The notes beneath the pieces were generated by a model. The model was not told the origin of the DNA. It made no database searches and saw nothing but the letters and a program-made list of their open reading frames with translations. The position numbers and the translations under genes are program-made. DNA of 6,099 bases from Phyllobacteriaceae bacterium (GTDB lineage: Bacteria; Pseudomonadota; Alphaproteobacteria; Rhizobiales; Ancalomicrobiaceae), in contig JAAYVT010000110.1 in assembly GCA_012517025.1 (NCBI GenBank), positions 1 to 6,099 on the forward strand, in the 5' to 3' direction. Of the stretch, positions 1 to 6,099 are shown in pieces (positions within the stretch are counted from its first letter, which is position 1; each line of letters begins with the position of its first letter).

Positions 1-110
1 AACACGAACAGAAGCGCCGTCAGGATCGCCCCGCCGGTCCGGAAGCTCTGATACCGGAACAGGTTGAAGAGGATGAACCGGTCGGAGAGTTCTCCGAGGA
101 CGTAGAGCAT
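1..110 (-). CDS. mraY: MraY, phospho-MurNAc-pentapeptide transferase (5' part only)
   Basis: MraY is the integral membrane enzyme that transfers phospho-MurNAc-pentapeptide from UDP to undecaprenyl phosphate, making lipid I at the inner face of the plasma membrane. Only the first 36 codons and two bases are in the window. The translation begins MLYVLGELSDRFILFNLFRY and continues QSFRTGGAILTALLFV. This resembles the MraY amino terminus, in which a short amphipathic stretch with an F-N-x-F-x-Y-x-(S/T)-F-R pattern leads into the first membrane helix. The ATG at 110..108 is preceded by a good AAGGA ribosome binding site 8 bases upstream and lies 14 bases after the murF stop. Position directly after murF is the standard dcw order and supports the call. 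The catalytic aspartates lie outside the window, so function rests on the N-terminus and context. Confidence 0.9.
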   Translation of the reverse strand, partial: MLYVLGELSDRFILFNLFRYQSFRTGGAILTALLFV

Positions 111-118
111 CGAGAGCT

Positions 119-123
119 TCCTT
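119..123 (-). promoter_or_regulatory. Ribosome binding site of mraY
   Basis: AAGGA reads on the minus strand 8 bases before the mraY ATG. It sits wholly in the short murF-mraY gap, so mraY has its own site rather than depending only on coupling to murF. It fixes the start of mraY at 110. Confidence 0.75.
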
Positions 124-124
124 G

Positions 125-1552
125 TCAGGCCTCGTCGCGGGCGCGGGTGGAGGCGAAGCGGGTCTTCAACGTTTCGACGATCGGTCCCATGCGGCTGCCG
201 TTCGATCCCTTGATCATCACGGCGTCGCCGGGCTGCAGGGCGGAGATCAGCGTCGCCTCGAGATCGGCGGCGACCATCGCCTGCGCCCCCTGCATCTCCG
301 GCGGCAGGGCGTGCCACAGCGCGTGCATCAGCGGACCGGCGCAATAGACGCGGTCGACGTTGGCCGCCGCGAGCGCGTCGGCGAGGCCGACGTGCAGCTT
401 CTCGCCCTGCGAGCCGAGCTCCAGCATGTCGCCGAGCACGGCGATGCGGCGGCCCTTCAGGCCCACCGGGGTCTGGCCGAGCAGCTGGATCGCCGCCCGC
501 ATCGACGCCGGATTGGCGTTGTAGCTCTCGTCGATCAGCAGCGCCTCGCCATGACCGAGGTGCAACGAGTGCCGCTCGCCCCGCCCCTTCGGCGGCGTCA
601 TCGACGCCAGCGCGAGGCCGGCGCGGGCGAGATCGGCGCCGACCAGCACCGCCACCGACAGCACGGCGAGCGAGTTCTTCACCACGTGCCGCCCCGGCGC
701 GCCGATCTTGTAGGTGATCTCGGTGCCGAGGATCGAGGCGACGGCGGTGGAGTTGTCGGCCTGCAGCGACACCTTGAGCAGACGCGATTCGAGCCCGTCG
801 CGTTCGCCGAAACGGACGATGCGGGCGCCCGCCGCATGTGCCGCCGTCATCAGGATGCCGACCTGATCGACGTCGCCGTCGATCACCGCCGCGCCGTCCG
901 GCTCGAGCCCGGAGAAGATCTCCGCCTTGGCCTCGGCGATCGCGTCGATGTCGCGGAAATGTTCGAGATGCACCGGCGCCACCGTGGTCACCACCGCCAC
1001 GTGCGGGCGCACCATGGCGACCAGCGGCGTGATCTCGCCGGGGTGGTTCATGCCGATCTCGAACAGTCCGAAGGCGACGTCGGCCGGCATCCGGGCAAGC
1101 GTCAGCGGCACGCCCCAATGATTGTTGTAGGAGGCGACCGAAGCGTGGGTCTTGCCCTGCCCCGACAACACTCGGCGCAGCGCCTCTTTGGTCGAGGTCT
1201 TGCCGACCGAGCCGGTGATCGCGACGATCTTCGCGGTCGAGCGGGCTCGGGCGGCGCGGGCGAGCCGCCGGAGCGCCTCGAACACGTCGTCGACCACCAC
1301 GTAACGACCGCCCGCCGGCAGTTCGGCGAGCTTGTCCTCGGCGACCACGCAGACGGCAGCGTCGTATTTCAGCGCCGCCTCGACGAAGTCGTGGCCGTCG
1401 CGCGCCTCGCCGCGAATCGCGAAGAAGGCGTCGCCCGCCCCGATGGTGCGGCTGTCGATCGAGATTCCCTCGATGCGTTCGACCGGGCGGCCGACGATGC
1501 GGCCGGCGCAGCCTGCGGCGAAATCGGCGAGGGTCCAGAGCGGCGCGGTCAT
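125..1552 (-). CDS. murF: MurF, UDP-MurNAc-tripeptide--D-alanyl-D-alanine ligase
   Basis: MurF is the cytoplasmic ATP-dependent ligase that adds D-Ala-D-Ala to the UDP-MurNAc-tripeptide, completing the pentapeptide precursor. The 475-residue protein is near the family's usual length (E. coli about 450) and shows the three Mur-ligase domains. The N-terminal UDP-substrate domain has SIDSRTIGAGDAFFAIRGE (about 31-49). The central ATPase domain has the P-loop GSVGKTS (114-120), SYNNHWGVPLTL (141-152) and EIGMNHPGEI (165-174). The junction and C-terminal domain have DESYNANP (341-348), GDMLELG (374-380) and IKGSNGSRMG (447-456). YNNHWGVP and ESYNANP separate MurF from MurC, MurD and MurE. The ATG overlaps the murE stop (ATGA) and has GGAGG 10 bases upstream. 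No truncation or missing motif was seen. Expression is most likely coupled to murE. Confidence 0.98.
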   Translation of the reverse strand: MTAPLWTLADFAAGCAGRIVGRPVERIEGISIDSRTIGAGDAFFAIRGEARDGHDFVEAALKYDAAVCVVAEDKLAELPAGGRYVVVDDVFEALRRLARAARARSTAKIVAITGSVGKTSTKEALRRVLSGQGKTHASVASYNNHWGVPLTLARMPADVAFGLFEIGMNHPGEITPLVAMVRPHVAVVTTVAPVHLEHFRDIDAIAEAKAEIFSGLEPDGAAVIDGDVDQVGILMTAAHAAGARIVRFGERDGLESRLLKVSLQADNSTAVASILGTEITYKIGAPGRHVVKNSLAVLSVAVLVGADLARAGLALASMTPPKGRGERHSLHLGHGEALLIDESYNANPASMRAAIQLLGQTPVGLKGRRIAVLGDMLELGSQGEKLHVGLADALAAANVDRVYCAGPLMHALWHALPPEMQGAQAMVAADLEATLISALQPGDAVMIKGSNGSRMGPIVETLKTRFASTRARDEA

Positions 1553-3000
1553 GTGGGAAGAGCCTCCAGGGCGGAACGAACGGCGTCGTGGTCGGAGAAC
1601 GGCAGCACCGTCTTGCCCACGATCTGGCCGGTTTCGTGACCTTTGCCGGCGACGACGAGAAGATCCCCCGCCGCGAGCAGGCCGACGGCATGGGCGATCG
1701 CCTTCGCCCGGTCGCCGATCTCGATCGCGCCGGGGGCGGCGGCGAGGATCTGACGACGGATCTCGGCCGGCTCCTCCGAACGCGGATTGTCGTCGGTGAC
1801 GACGACCACGTCGGCGAGCCGGGTGGCGATCTCGCCCATGATCGGCCGTTTGCCGGCGTCGCGGTCGCCACCGCAGCCGAACACCACGACGAGACGTCCC
1901 TTCGTGTAGGGCCTGACCGCCTCCAGCGCCTTTTCGAGCGCGTCGGGCTTGTGGGCGTAGTCGACGAACACCGGCGCGCCCTGGCGCGTCGCCCCGACCC
2001 GGTCGAGCCGCCCCGGCGCCCCGACCAGATGCTCGAGCGCGGAGAGCGTCGCGGCGATCGGCGCCCCGGTGACGACCGCGAGCCCCGCCGCCACCAGCGC
2101 GTTGGAGACTTGGAAGGTGCCGAGGAGCGGCAGCGCCACCGCGTGACGCACCCCCTCGGCCTCGATCACCAGATGCTGCCGCCCCGCCTCGGGCGCGACC
2201 GAGACGAGCTTCAGCCCGTCGCCGTTCGCCCCGACGGTGAAGACGCGGGCGCCCGCCTGCGCCGCCCGGATCGCCGCGCGCACGCCCTCCGGCGTGTCGA
2301 CGTCGACGACCGCCGGCGCGCCCTGCGGCAGCAGCCGGTCGAACAGATGCATCTTGGCGTCGAAATAGGCCGCCACGCTCGGGTGATAGTCGAGATGATC
2401 GCGCGACAGGTTGGTGAAGCCGCCGGCCGCCGGTCGCACTCCGTCGAGGCGATGCTGATCGAGCCCGTGCGAGGAAGCCTCCAGCGCCACGTGCGTCACC
2501 CCCTTCGCCGCCAGGCGAGAGAGATCGCGGGCGAGATCGACCGGATCGGGCGTGGTCAGCGAACCGTAGGTGGCGCCGCCCGGCTCGACGATGCCGATGG
2601 TGCCGATCGAGGCGGCGGCGTGACCGAGACGCTCCCAGATCTGCCGAGTGAAGGCGGCGACCGAGGTCTTGCCGCTGGTCCCGGTCACCGCGACGATGGT
2701 CGCCGGCTGCGCCCCGAAGAACCGCGCCGCCGTGAGCGCCAGGGCGCGACGCGGCTCGCCCGCCCGCACCACCGGCACCGCGAGCGTGCCGAGTTCGGCA
2801 CCCTCCGCCGCCAGCACCGCCACCGCCCCCTTCTCCACCGCCTGCGCGGCGAAGCGGGCGCCGTCGGCCTTGGCCCCGGCGAGCGCGGCGAACAGGAAGC
2901 CCGGTCCGACCTTGCGACTGTCGGCGGTGAGACCGGCGATCTCCGGATCGCCCGTGGGGATCGTGTCGACGATGCCGTCGAGGAGTTCGCCGAGCCGCAT
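1549..3000 (-). CDS. murE: MurE, UDP-MurNAc-L-Ala-D-Glu--meso-diaminopimelate ligase
   Basis: MurE is the cytoplasmic ATP-dependent ligase that adds the third stem-peptide residue. With the ATG at 3000 it has 483 residues, close to the family norm (E. coli 495). Visible motifs are LTADSRKVGPGFLFAAL (about 24-40) in the UDP-binding domain, the P-loop GTSGKTS (107-113), TTPDP (149-153), LEASSHGLDQHR (173-184), SRDHLDYH (199-206) and YFDAKMHLF (212-220). K216 in the last of these matches the carbamylated lysine of the family. The C-terminal domain has GCGGDRD (375-381), DNPRSEEP (404-411) and GKGHE (452-456). The DNPR motif is the known signature for meso-diaminopimelate rather than lysine. An in-frame TTG at 3045 overlapping the ftsI stop would add 15 residues (MRPSRKATARRGTKD) that look unlike a MurE start and have no clear ribosome binding site, so the ATG is preferred. 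The stop overlaps the murF start. Confidence 0.97.
   Translation of the reverse strand: MRLGELLDGIVDTIPTGDPEIAGLTADSRKVGPGFLFAALAGAKADGARFAAQAVEKGAVAVLAAEGAELGTLAVPVVRAGEPRRALALTAARFFGAQPATIVAVTGTSGKTSVAAFTRQIWERLGHAAASIGTIGIVEPGGATYGSLTTPDPVDLARDLSRLAAKGVTHVALEASSHGLDQHRLDGVRPAAGGFTNLSRDHLDYHPSVAAYFDAKMHLFDRLLPQGAPAVVDVDTPEGVRAAIRAAQAGARVFTVGANGDGLKLVSVAPEAGRQHLVIEAEGVRHAVALPLLGTFQVSNALVAAGLAVVTGAPIAATLSALEHLVGAPGRLDRVGATRQGAPVFVDYAHKPDALEKALEAVRPYTKGRLVVVFGCGGDRDAGKRPIMGEIATRLADVVVVTDDNPRSEEPAEIRRQILAAAPGAIEIGDRAKAIAHAVGLLAAGDLLVVAGKGHETGQIVGKTVLPFSDHDAVRSALEALPT
1563..1567 (-). promoter_or_regulatory. Ribosome binding site of murF
   Basis: GGAGG on the minus strand ends 10 bases before the murF ATG and lies inside the last codons of murE. 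With the ATGA overlap it supports the murF start at 1552 and translational coupling to murE. Confidence 0.65.
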
Positions 3001-3001
3001 G

Positions 3002-3014
3002 TCCTTCGTACCTC
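3002..3014 (-). promoter_or_regulatory. Ribosome binding region of murE
   Basis: Two purine-rich candidates precede the ATG at 3000. GAGG (3014..3011) is 10 bases away. AAGGA (3006..3002) is only 1 base away, too close to work normally. The first is the more plausible site. Their presence supports the ATG over the upstream TTG at 3045, which has nothing comparable before it. Confidence 0.45.
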
Positions 3015-3041
3015 GTCTCGCCGTCGCCTTGCGGGACGGCC

Positions 3042-4799
3042 TCAATTGGACGCGACCGTGCCCTTGGGCTGGTCGTATTTCGGCATCACGCCGAGGATCG
3101 GCGCGATCCGCCGGATGATCGCCCCGGCCGCCGCGCCGGCGTTGAGGCCCGCCGTCGCCGGCCCCTCGCCGCCCGATTCGGCCTTGGGATCGTCGAGAAC
3201 GGTGAGCACGACGTACTGGGGGTCGTCCATCGGAAATGCCGACAAGAACGAGTTGAACCGCCGGTTCGCGGAATATTTCCCGTTCTCGATCTTCTCGGCG
3301 GTGCCGGTCTTGCCACCGACCCGGTAACCGGGCACCTGCGCCCGCGACCCCGAGCCACCCGAGCCCGGCGTCGCGTTGAGCAGGAAGAGATAACGCATCT
3401 TGTCGCTGGTCTCCGGCTTGATGATGCGCCGGGCGATCTTCGCCGCCTCCTCCCGCGTCCGCGGATAGAAGGTCGGGTCGATGTAGAGCCCGCCGTTGAT
3501 CACCGCCGCGCCGGCCACCGCCGTGTGCATCGGCGTCACCGAGATGCCGTGACCGAACGACATGGTGGCGGTGGAAACGTCGGAGAGCCGCTTCGGGAAG
3601 AGCGGCAGCCCGAGATCGGGGAGCTCGGTCTCCAGCCGCTTGTGGAAATCCAGCTTCTCGAAGAACGCCCGCTGCGCCTCGCCGCCGACCTTCAGCGCCA
3701 TCCGCGCCGAACCGTTGTTGGACGAATAGAGGAAGATCTCGGGCACCGTCAGCGCCCGGCCCTTCGAGTGGAATTCGCCGATTCTCTGCGAGCCGAACAC
3801 CAGCGGCGTGGTGTCGTAGACGTCGTTGAGCGTCACCTTGCCGGAATCGAGCGTGAAGGCGGAATTGAAAGTCTTGAACACCGAGCCCATCTCGTAGACG
3901 CCGAGGGTGGCCCGATTGATGTGATCCTTGACGAAGGCCTGATTGCGGTCGTTCGGATCGAAATCGGGCAGCGACACCATCGCCAGCACCTCCGAGGTGT
4001 GGGTGTCGAGGACGATGCCGACGCCCGCCGTCGCGTGGAAGCGCTGGACCGCGTCGGCCATCTCGTCGCGCACCACGTGCTGGACGCGGATGTCGATCGA
4101 CAGGCGCTTCGGCTTCATCTCGCGTTCGCCGCCGAACCCGGCCTCGTGCAGCGCGTCGAGCCCCATGTCGCGGTCGATCGCCCGTTCGATGCCCATGATG
4201 CCGTGGTTGTCGACGTCGACCGTGCCGAGAACGTGGCCGGCGAGCACGCCGCCGGGATAGAAGCGGCGGTTCTCCTCCATGAAGCCGATGCCGGGCAGGC
4301 CGAGGCGGAAGATCTTCCGCTTCTGCTCCGGCGTGATCTCGCGCTTCAGCCAGACGAAGCCGGCCTTGCTCGACAGCTTCTTGCGCACGCTCTCGTCGGA
4401 GCGCAGGTCGGGGATGACGCTCGACAGCGCGTCGATCGCCTCCTCCACGTCGAGGATGCGGCGCGGCTCGGCGTAGAGCGACGACGACTTGACGTCGGTG
4501 GCCAGCACCTCGCCGTTGCGGTCGAGGAGATCGGGGCGGGCGGTGGAGACCTGGGTCTGGCCGCTCGCCAGCGCCTCGTTGTGCTCCTCGCTGGCCGAGC
4601 CGAGCGAGAACAGCCGCATCGCCACCGCCGCGTAGACCACGGCGAAGCCGAGGCCGGTCAGCACGATGCGCTTGCGCGAGGCCTTGTGCAGCCGTTCGGC
4701 GCGCTCCTCGCCGCTCTCCGGTTCCGGGGTGGCGGCGGGGGCCGCCGGCTCGGCCGGGACGACGGGTTCGGGCGCTTGGAAGTCGAGGTCTTCGCTCAC
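3042..4799 (-). CDS. ftsI: FtsI, septal peptidoglycan D,D-transpeptidase (class B PBP3)
   Basis: FtsI cross-links septal peptidoglycan in the periplasm while anchored in the inner membrane, working with FtsW and the FtsQ/FtsL complex. The 585-residue protein matches the family length (E. coli 588). It has a cytoplasmic tail rich in Pro, Ala and Glu (1-44), one membrane segment (about 45-66), and a non-catalytic domain with STARPDLLDRNGEVLATD (85-102) and RRFYPGG (178-184). The transpeptidase domain carries all three catalytic motifs: SVFK (306-309, nucleophile S306) within YEMGSVFKT, SSN (359-361), and KTGT (497-500) within GGKTGTAEK. The GTG start at 4799 overlaps the upstream stop (GTGA) and has AAGG 7 bases before it. 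The next in-frame Met is residue 61, inside the membrane segment, so GTG is required. The frame stays open to 5639, but that extension is Arg-rich antisense-like noise overlapping ftsL and rsmH. A short Gly/Ser stretch lies at 479-485. Position between ftsL and murE is canonical. Confidence 0.97.
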   Translation of the reverse strand: MSEDLDFQAPEPVVPAEPAAPAATPEPESGEERAERLHKASRKRIVLTGLGFAVVYAAVAMRLFSLGSASEEHNEALASGQTQVSTARPDLLDRNGEVLATDVKSSSLYAEPRRILDVEEAIDALSSVIPDLRSDESVRKKLSSKAGFVWLKREITPEQKRKIFRLGLPGIGFMEENRRFYPGGVLAGHVLGTVDVDNHGIMGIERAIDRDMGLDALHEAGFGGEREMKPKRLSIDIRVQHVVRDEMADAVQRFHATAGVGIVLDTHTSEVLAMVSLPDFDPNDRNQAFVKDHINRATLGVYEMGSVFKTFNSAFTLDSGKVTLNDVYDTTPLVFGSQRIGEFHSKGRALTVPEIFLYSSNNGSARMALKVGGEAQRAFFEKLDFHKRLETELPDLGLPLFPKRLSDVSTATMSFGHGISVTPMHTAVAGAAVINGGLYIDPTFYPRTREEAAKIARRIIKPETSDKMRYLFLLNATPGSGGSGSRAQVPGYRVGGKTGTAEKIENGKYSANRRFNSFLSAFPMDDPQYVVLTVLDDPKAESGGEGPATAGLNAGAAAGAIIRRIAPILGVMPKYDQPKGTVASN

Positions 4800-5431
4800 C
4801 GGATCACCTTCGTCGGCTCGGGGGAATGCGCCACGGGCGGGCGCGGCGGCAGCGGCGCGAGCATCATCGGCGCCCCGGACGCCTTCGGGATCGACCCGGT
4901 CGTGCTCGGTCCGCTCGATTTGCCCCCCGCCTGCGGCAGGCGGTCGAGGAACTTGCCGATCGAGCCGGTCCGCTCGATCGTCTTCTCCGGCTGCGCCAGC
5001 TTGATCGAGCCCTTGGTCACGCTCTTGGCGGTCAGACCGGCCTGCAGCGTCGACGGCGTCGGGGTGGCGCCGGCCGGCTTGACGCCCGTCGGCGCGTTCG
5101 GCGCCGACGTCCCGGCCGGGCTCGGGGCGGCGGCCGGCGGCACCGCCGGCTTGAACGGAATGTCGTCGATCGAGCCGATCTGGGTCGGATCGAGCGGATC
5201 GAGCTCGAGATAGGTGTGGTGCTTCTCGACCAGCTCCTGCAGCCGCTTGGGCTGGTTGAGCAGGCTCCACTCCGCCTTGAGGGTGGCGATCGCGTCGCGT
5301 TCGGCCTCGCTCTGGCGATTGATCTTGGCGACCCGCGCGGTCGCCTTCTCCGCCTCGTATTTGAAGTCGTAGACGACGCCGGCCCCGATCAGCATCAGCC
5401 CGATCAAGACGAAGTTGATCATCCGCATCAT
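4796..5431 (-). CDS. ftsL: FtsL-like cell division protein with long Pro-rich tail
   Basis: This is a small bitopic membrane protein in the FtsL position between rsmH and ftsI. FtsL family proteins form a complex with FtsB and FtsQ and help activate FtsWI at the septum. The 211-residue product has a very short cytoplasmic end (MMRM), one membrane helix (about 5-21), and a charged, probably coiled-coil segment (about 22-58). The stretch AEWSLLNQPKRLQELVEKHH (53-72) follows, then YLELDP; this E-W-(S)-x-L-N-x-P-x-R-L pattern is typical of alphaproteobacterial FtsL. Residues about 90-211 form a low-complexity tail rich in Pro, Ala, Ser, Thr and Gly, predicted periplasmic. The tail makes the protein much longer than E. 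coli FtsL (121). The ATG at 5431 overlaps the rsmH stop (ATGA). Upstream there is only a run of Gs, not a clear ribosome binding site, so coupled translation is likely. The second Met at 5428 is an equally possible start. Identity rests on position, topology and the EWSLLN motif. Confidence 0.88.
   Translation of the reverse strand: MMRMINFVLIGLMLIGAGVVYDFKYEAEKATARVAKINRQSEAERDAIATLKAEWSLLNQPKRLQELVEKHHTYLELDPLDPTQIGSIDDIPFKPAVPPAAAPSPAGTSAPNAPTGVKPAGATPTPSTLQAGLTAKSVTKGSIKLAQPEKTIERTGSIGKFLDRLPQAGGKSSGPSTTGSIPKASGAPMMLAPLPPRPPVAHSPEPTKVIR
4807..4810 (-). promoter_or_regulatory. Ribosome binding site of ftsI
   Basis: AAGG on the minus strand lies 7 bases before the GTG at 4799, inside the last codons of the FtsL-like gene. 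It settles the choice of a non-ATG start for ftsI, because the long open frame upstream of this point has no family resemblance. Confidence 0.6.
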
Positions 5432-6099
5432 CGGCGCGCCCCCCGGCCGGAAAGATCGACGTACGGCAACCCGAGCGCGGCCGCGTCCACCGGCCGTGCC
5501 GGCGCCTCGGTGCGCACCCCCGCGCGCAGCTTCGCCGAACGAGCCCGCGGATTGCCCGCGATCTCCGCCTCGCCCGCCTCGTCGTGACCGCGCATCGGCA
5601 ACGCGAAGGTCGCCGGCGCGACGCTCTCGCGCGGCGCATGCCGCGACCCGCCGGCCTCGATCCGCGACCGGTCGGCGAAGAACCGCTTGACGATCCGGTC
5701 CTCCAGCGAATGGAAGGTGACGACCACCAGCCGACCGCCCGGCCGCAGGATCTTCTCCGCCGCCGCCAGCGCCCGGACCAGTTCGCCGAGCTCGTCGTTG
5801 ACGGCGATGCGCAGCGCCTGGAAGACGCGGGTCGCCGGATGGATTTCGTGCGGCTTCGACCGGATCACCGTCTCGATGGTGGCGACCAGCTGCTTCGTCG
5901 TCTCGTAGGGCGCGGTCTTGCGCGCCTCCGCGATCGCCCGCGCCACCTGCCCCGCCCGCTTCTCCTCGCCGTAGGCCCAGAAGATGCGGGTCAGCGTCGC
6001 CACGTCGGCGCCGTTGACGACGTCGGCGGCGGACGGGCCGGAACAGGCCATGCGCATGTCGAGCGGTCCGTCGAAACGGAAGGAGAAGCCGCGCTCGGC
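5428..6099 (-). CDS. rsmH: RsmH, 16S rRNA (cytosine1402-N4)-methyltransferase (3' part)
   Basis: RsmH (formerly MraW) uses S-adenosylmethionine to methylate N4 of C1402 in the P-site region of 16S rRNA. The window holds the last 223 residues. The frame is open to the right edge, and the first visible residues are AERGFSFRFDGPLDMRM, a strong RsmH signature, so the gene does not start at the Met codon at 6057. Other motifs are SGPSAADVVN (20-29 of the visible part), HPATRVFQALRIAVNDEL (87-104), LRPGGRLVVVTFHSLEDRIV (118-137) followed by KRF, and NPRARSAKLR (183-192). By comparison with E. coli RsmH (313 residues), roughly 115 N-terminal residues, including the first SAM-binding motif, lie outside the window. 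The last 30 or so residues after AKLRAGVRT extend past the usual conserved end. The stop overlaps the ftsL start, the normal dcw arrangement. Confidence 0.97.
   Translation of the reverse strand, partial: AERGFSFRFDGPLDMRMACSGPSAADVVNGADVATLTRIFWAYGEEKRAGQVARAIAEARKTAPYETTKQLVATIETVIRSKPHEIHPATRVFQALRIAVNDELGELVRALAAAEKILRPGGRLVVVTFHSLEDRIVKRFFADRSRIEAGGSRHAPRESVAPATFALPMRGHDEAGEAEIAGNPRARSAKLRAGVRTEAPARPVDAAALGLPYVDLSGRGARR

Noticed and set aside
3020..3040. Inverted repeat after ftsI as an intrinsic terminator
   Set aside because: There is no T-tract on the transcribed side, the stem is only 6 bp, and murE follows at once in the same conserved operon.
122..5213. Long plus-strand open frames (about 505, 579 and 562 codons at 122-1639, 1588-3327 and 3525-5213)
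   Set aside because: They run antisense to murF, murE and ftsI, whose motifs are intact. Their products are Arg/His/Asp/Gly-rich with no recognisable domain, and they cross gene boundaries. Long antisense frames are expected in DNA of this G+C content with strong codon bias.
4800..5639. N-terminal extension of the ftsI frame up to 5639 (would give 865 residues)
   Set aside because: The extra 280 residues are Arg-rich noise lying out of frame over ftsL and the end of rsmH. The FtsI-like sequence begins exactly at the GTG at 4799, which has its own ribosome binding site.
5428..6057. rsmH starting at the Met codon at 6057
   Set aside because: The conserved RsmH sequence RGFSFRFDGPLD continues in frame upstream of that Met to the window edge, so the gene is cut by the window and does not start there.
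1..6099. Search by eye for tRNA, CRISPR arrays, insertion sequences, phage genes or defence systems
   Set aside because: The window is filled almost entirely by conserved dcw genes with intact motifs. No direct-repeat arrays, terminal inverted repeats or foreign-looking composition were noticed.

Overview
The window is a piece of a bacterial division and cell-wall (dcw) cluster. All genes lie on the minus strand and read from right to left in the order rsmH, ftsL-like, ftsI, murE, murF, mraY. The very high G+C content (by eye, well over 60%), the gene order, and the alphaproteobacterial style of FtsL and FtsI suggest an alphaproteobacterium, plausibly of the Hyphomicrobiales (Rhizobiales). 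That placement is inferred from family resemblance and was not tested by a search.

Layout in the direction of transcription: the 3' two-thirds of rsmH (16S rRNA m4C1402 methyltransferase) enters at the right edge. A small bitopic FtsL-like division protein with a long Pro/Ala-rich tail follows, then ftsI (septal transpeptidase, PBP3 class), murE (meso-diaminopimelate-adding ligase) and murF (D-Ala-D-Ala-adding ligase). The first 36 codons of mraY (lipid I synthase) run off the left edge. There is essentially no intergenic DNA. rsmH/ftsL and murE/murF overlap by ATGA, ftsL/ftsI overlap by GTGA, ftsI and murE are about 41 bases apart, and murF and mraY are 14 bases apart. No promoter, terminator, RNA gene, repeat array or mobile element was seen, so the stretch looks like part of one long co-transcribed unit.

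Together the genes take a UDP-MurNAc-dipeptide to the UDP-MurNAc-pentapeptide (MurE then MurF), load it on undecaprenyl phosphate (MraY), and cross-link the resulting peptidoglycan at the septum (FtsI, positioned by the FtsL-containing divisome complex). All catalytic motifs that can be read are intact. This is a conserved core region and I see no sign of a new system. The points most worth a second look are the long FtsL tail with its recurrent GSI motif, and the choice of start for murE.
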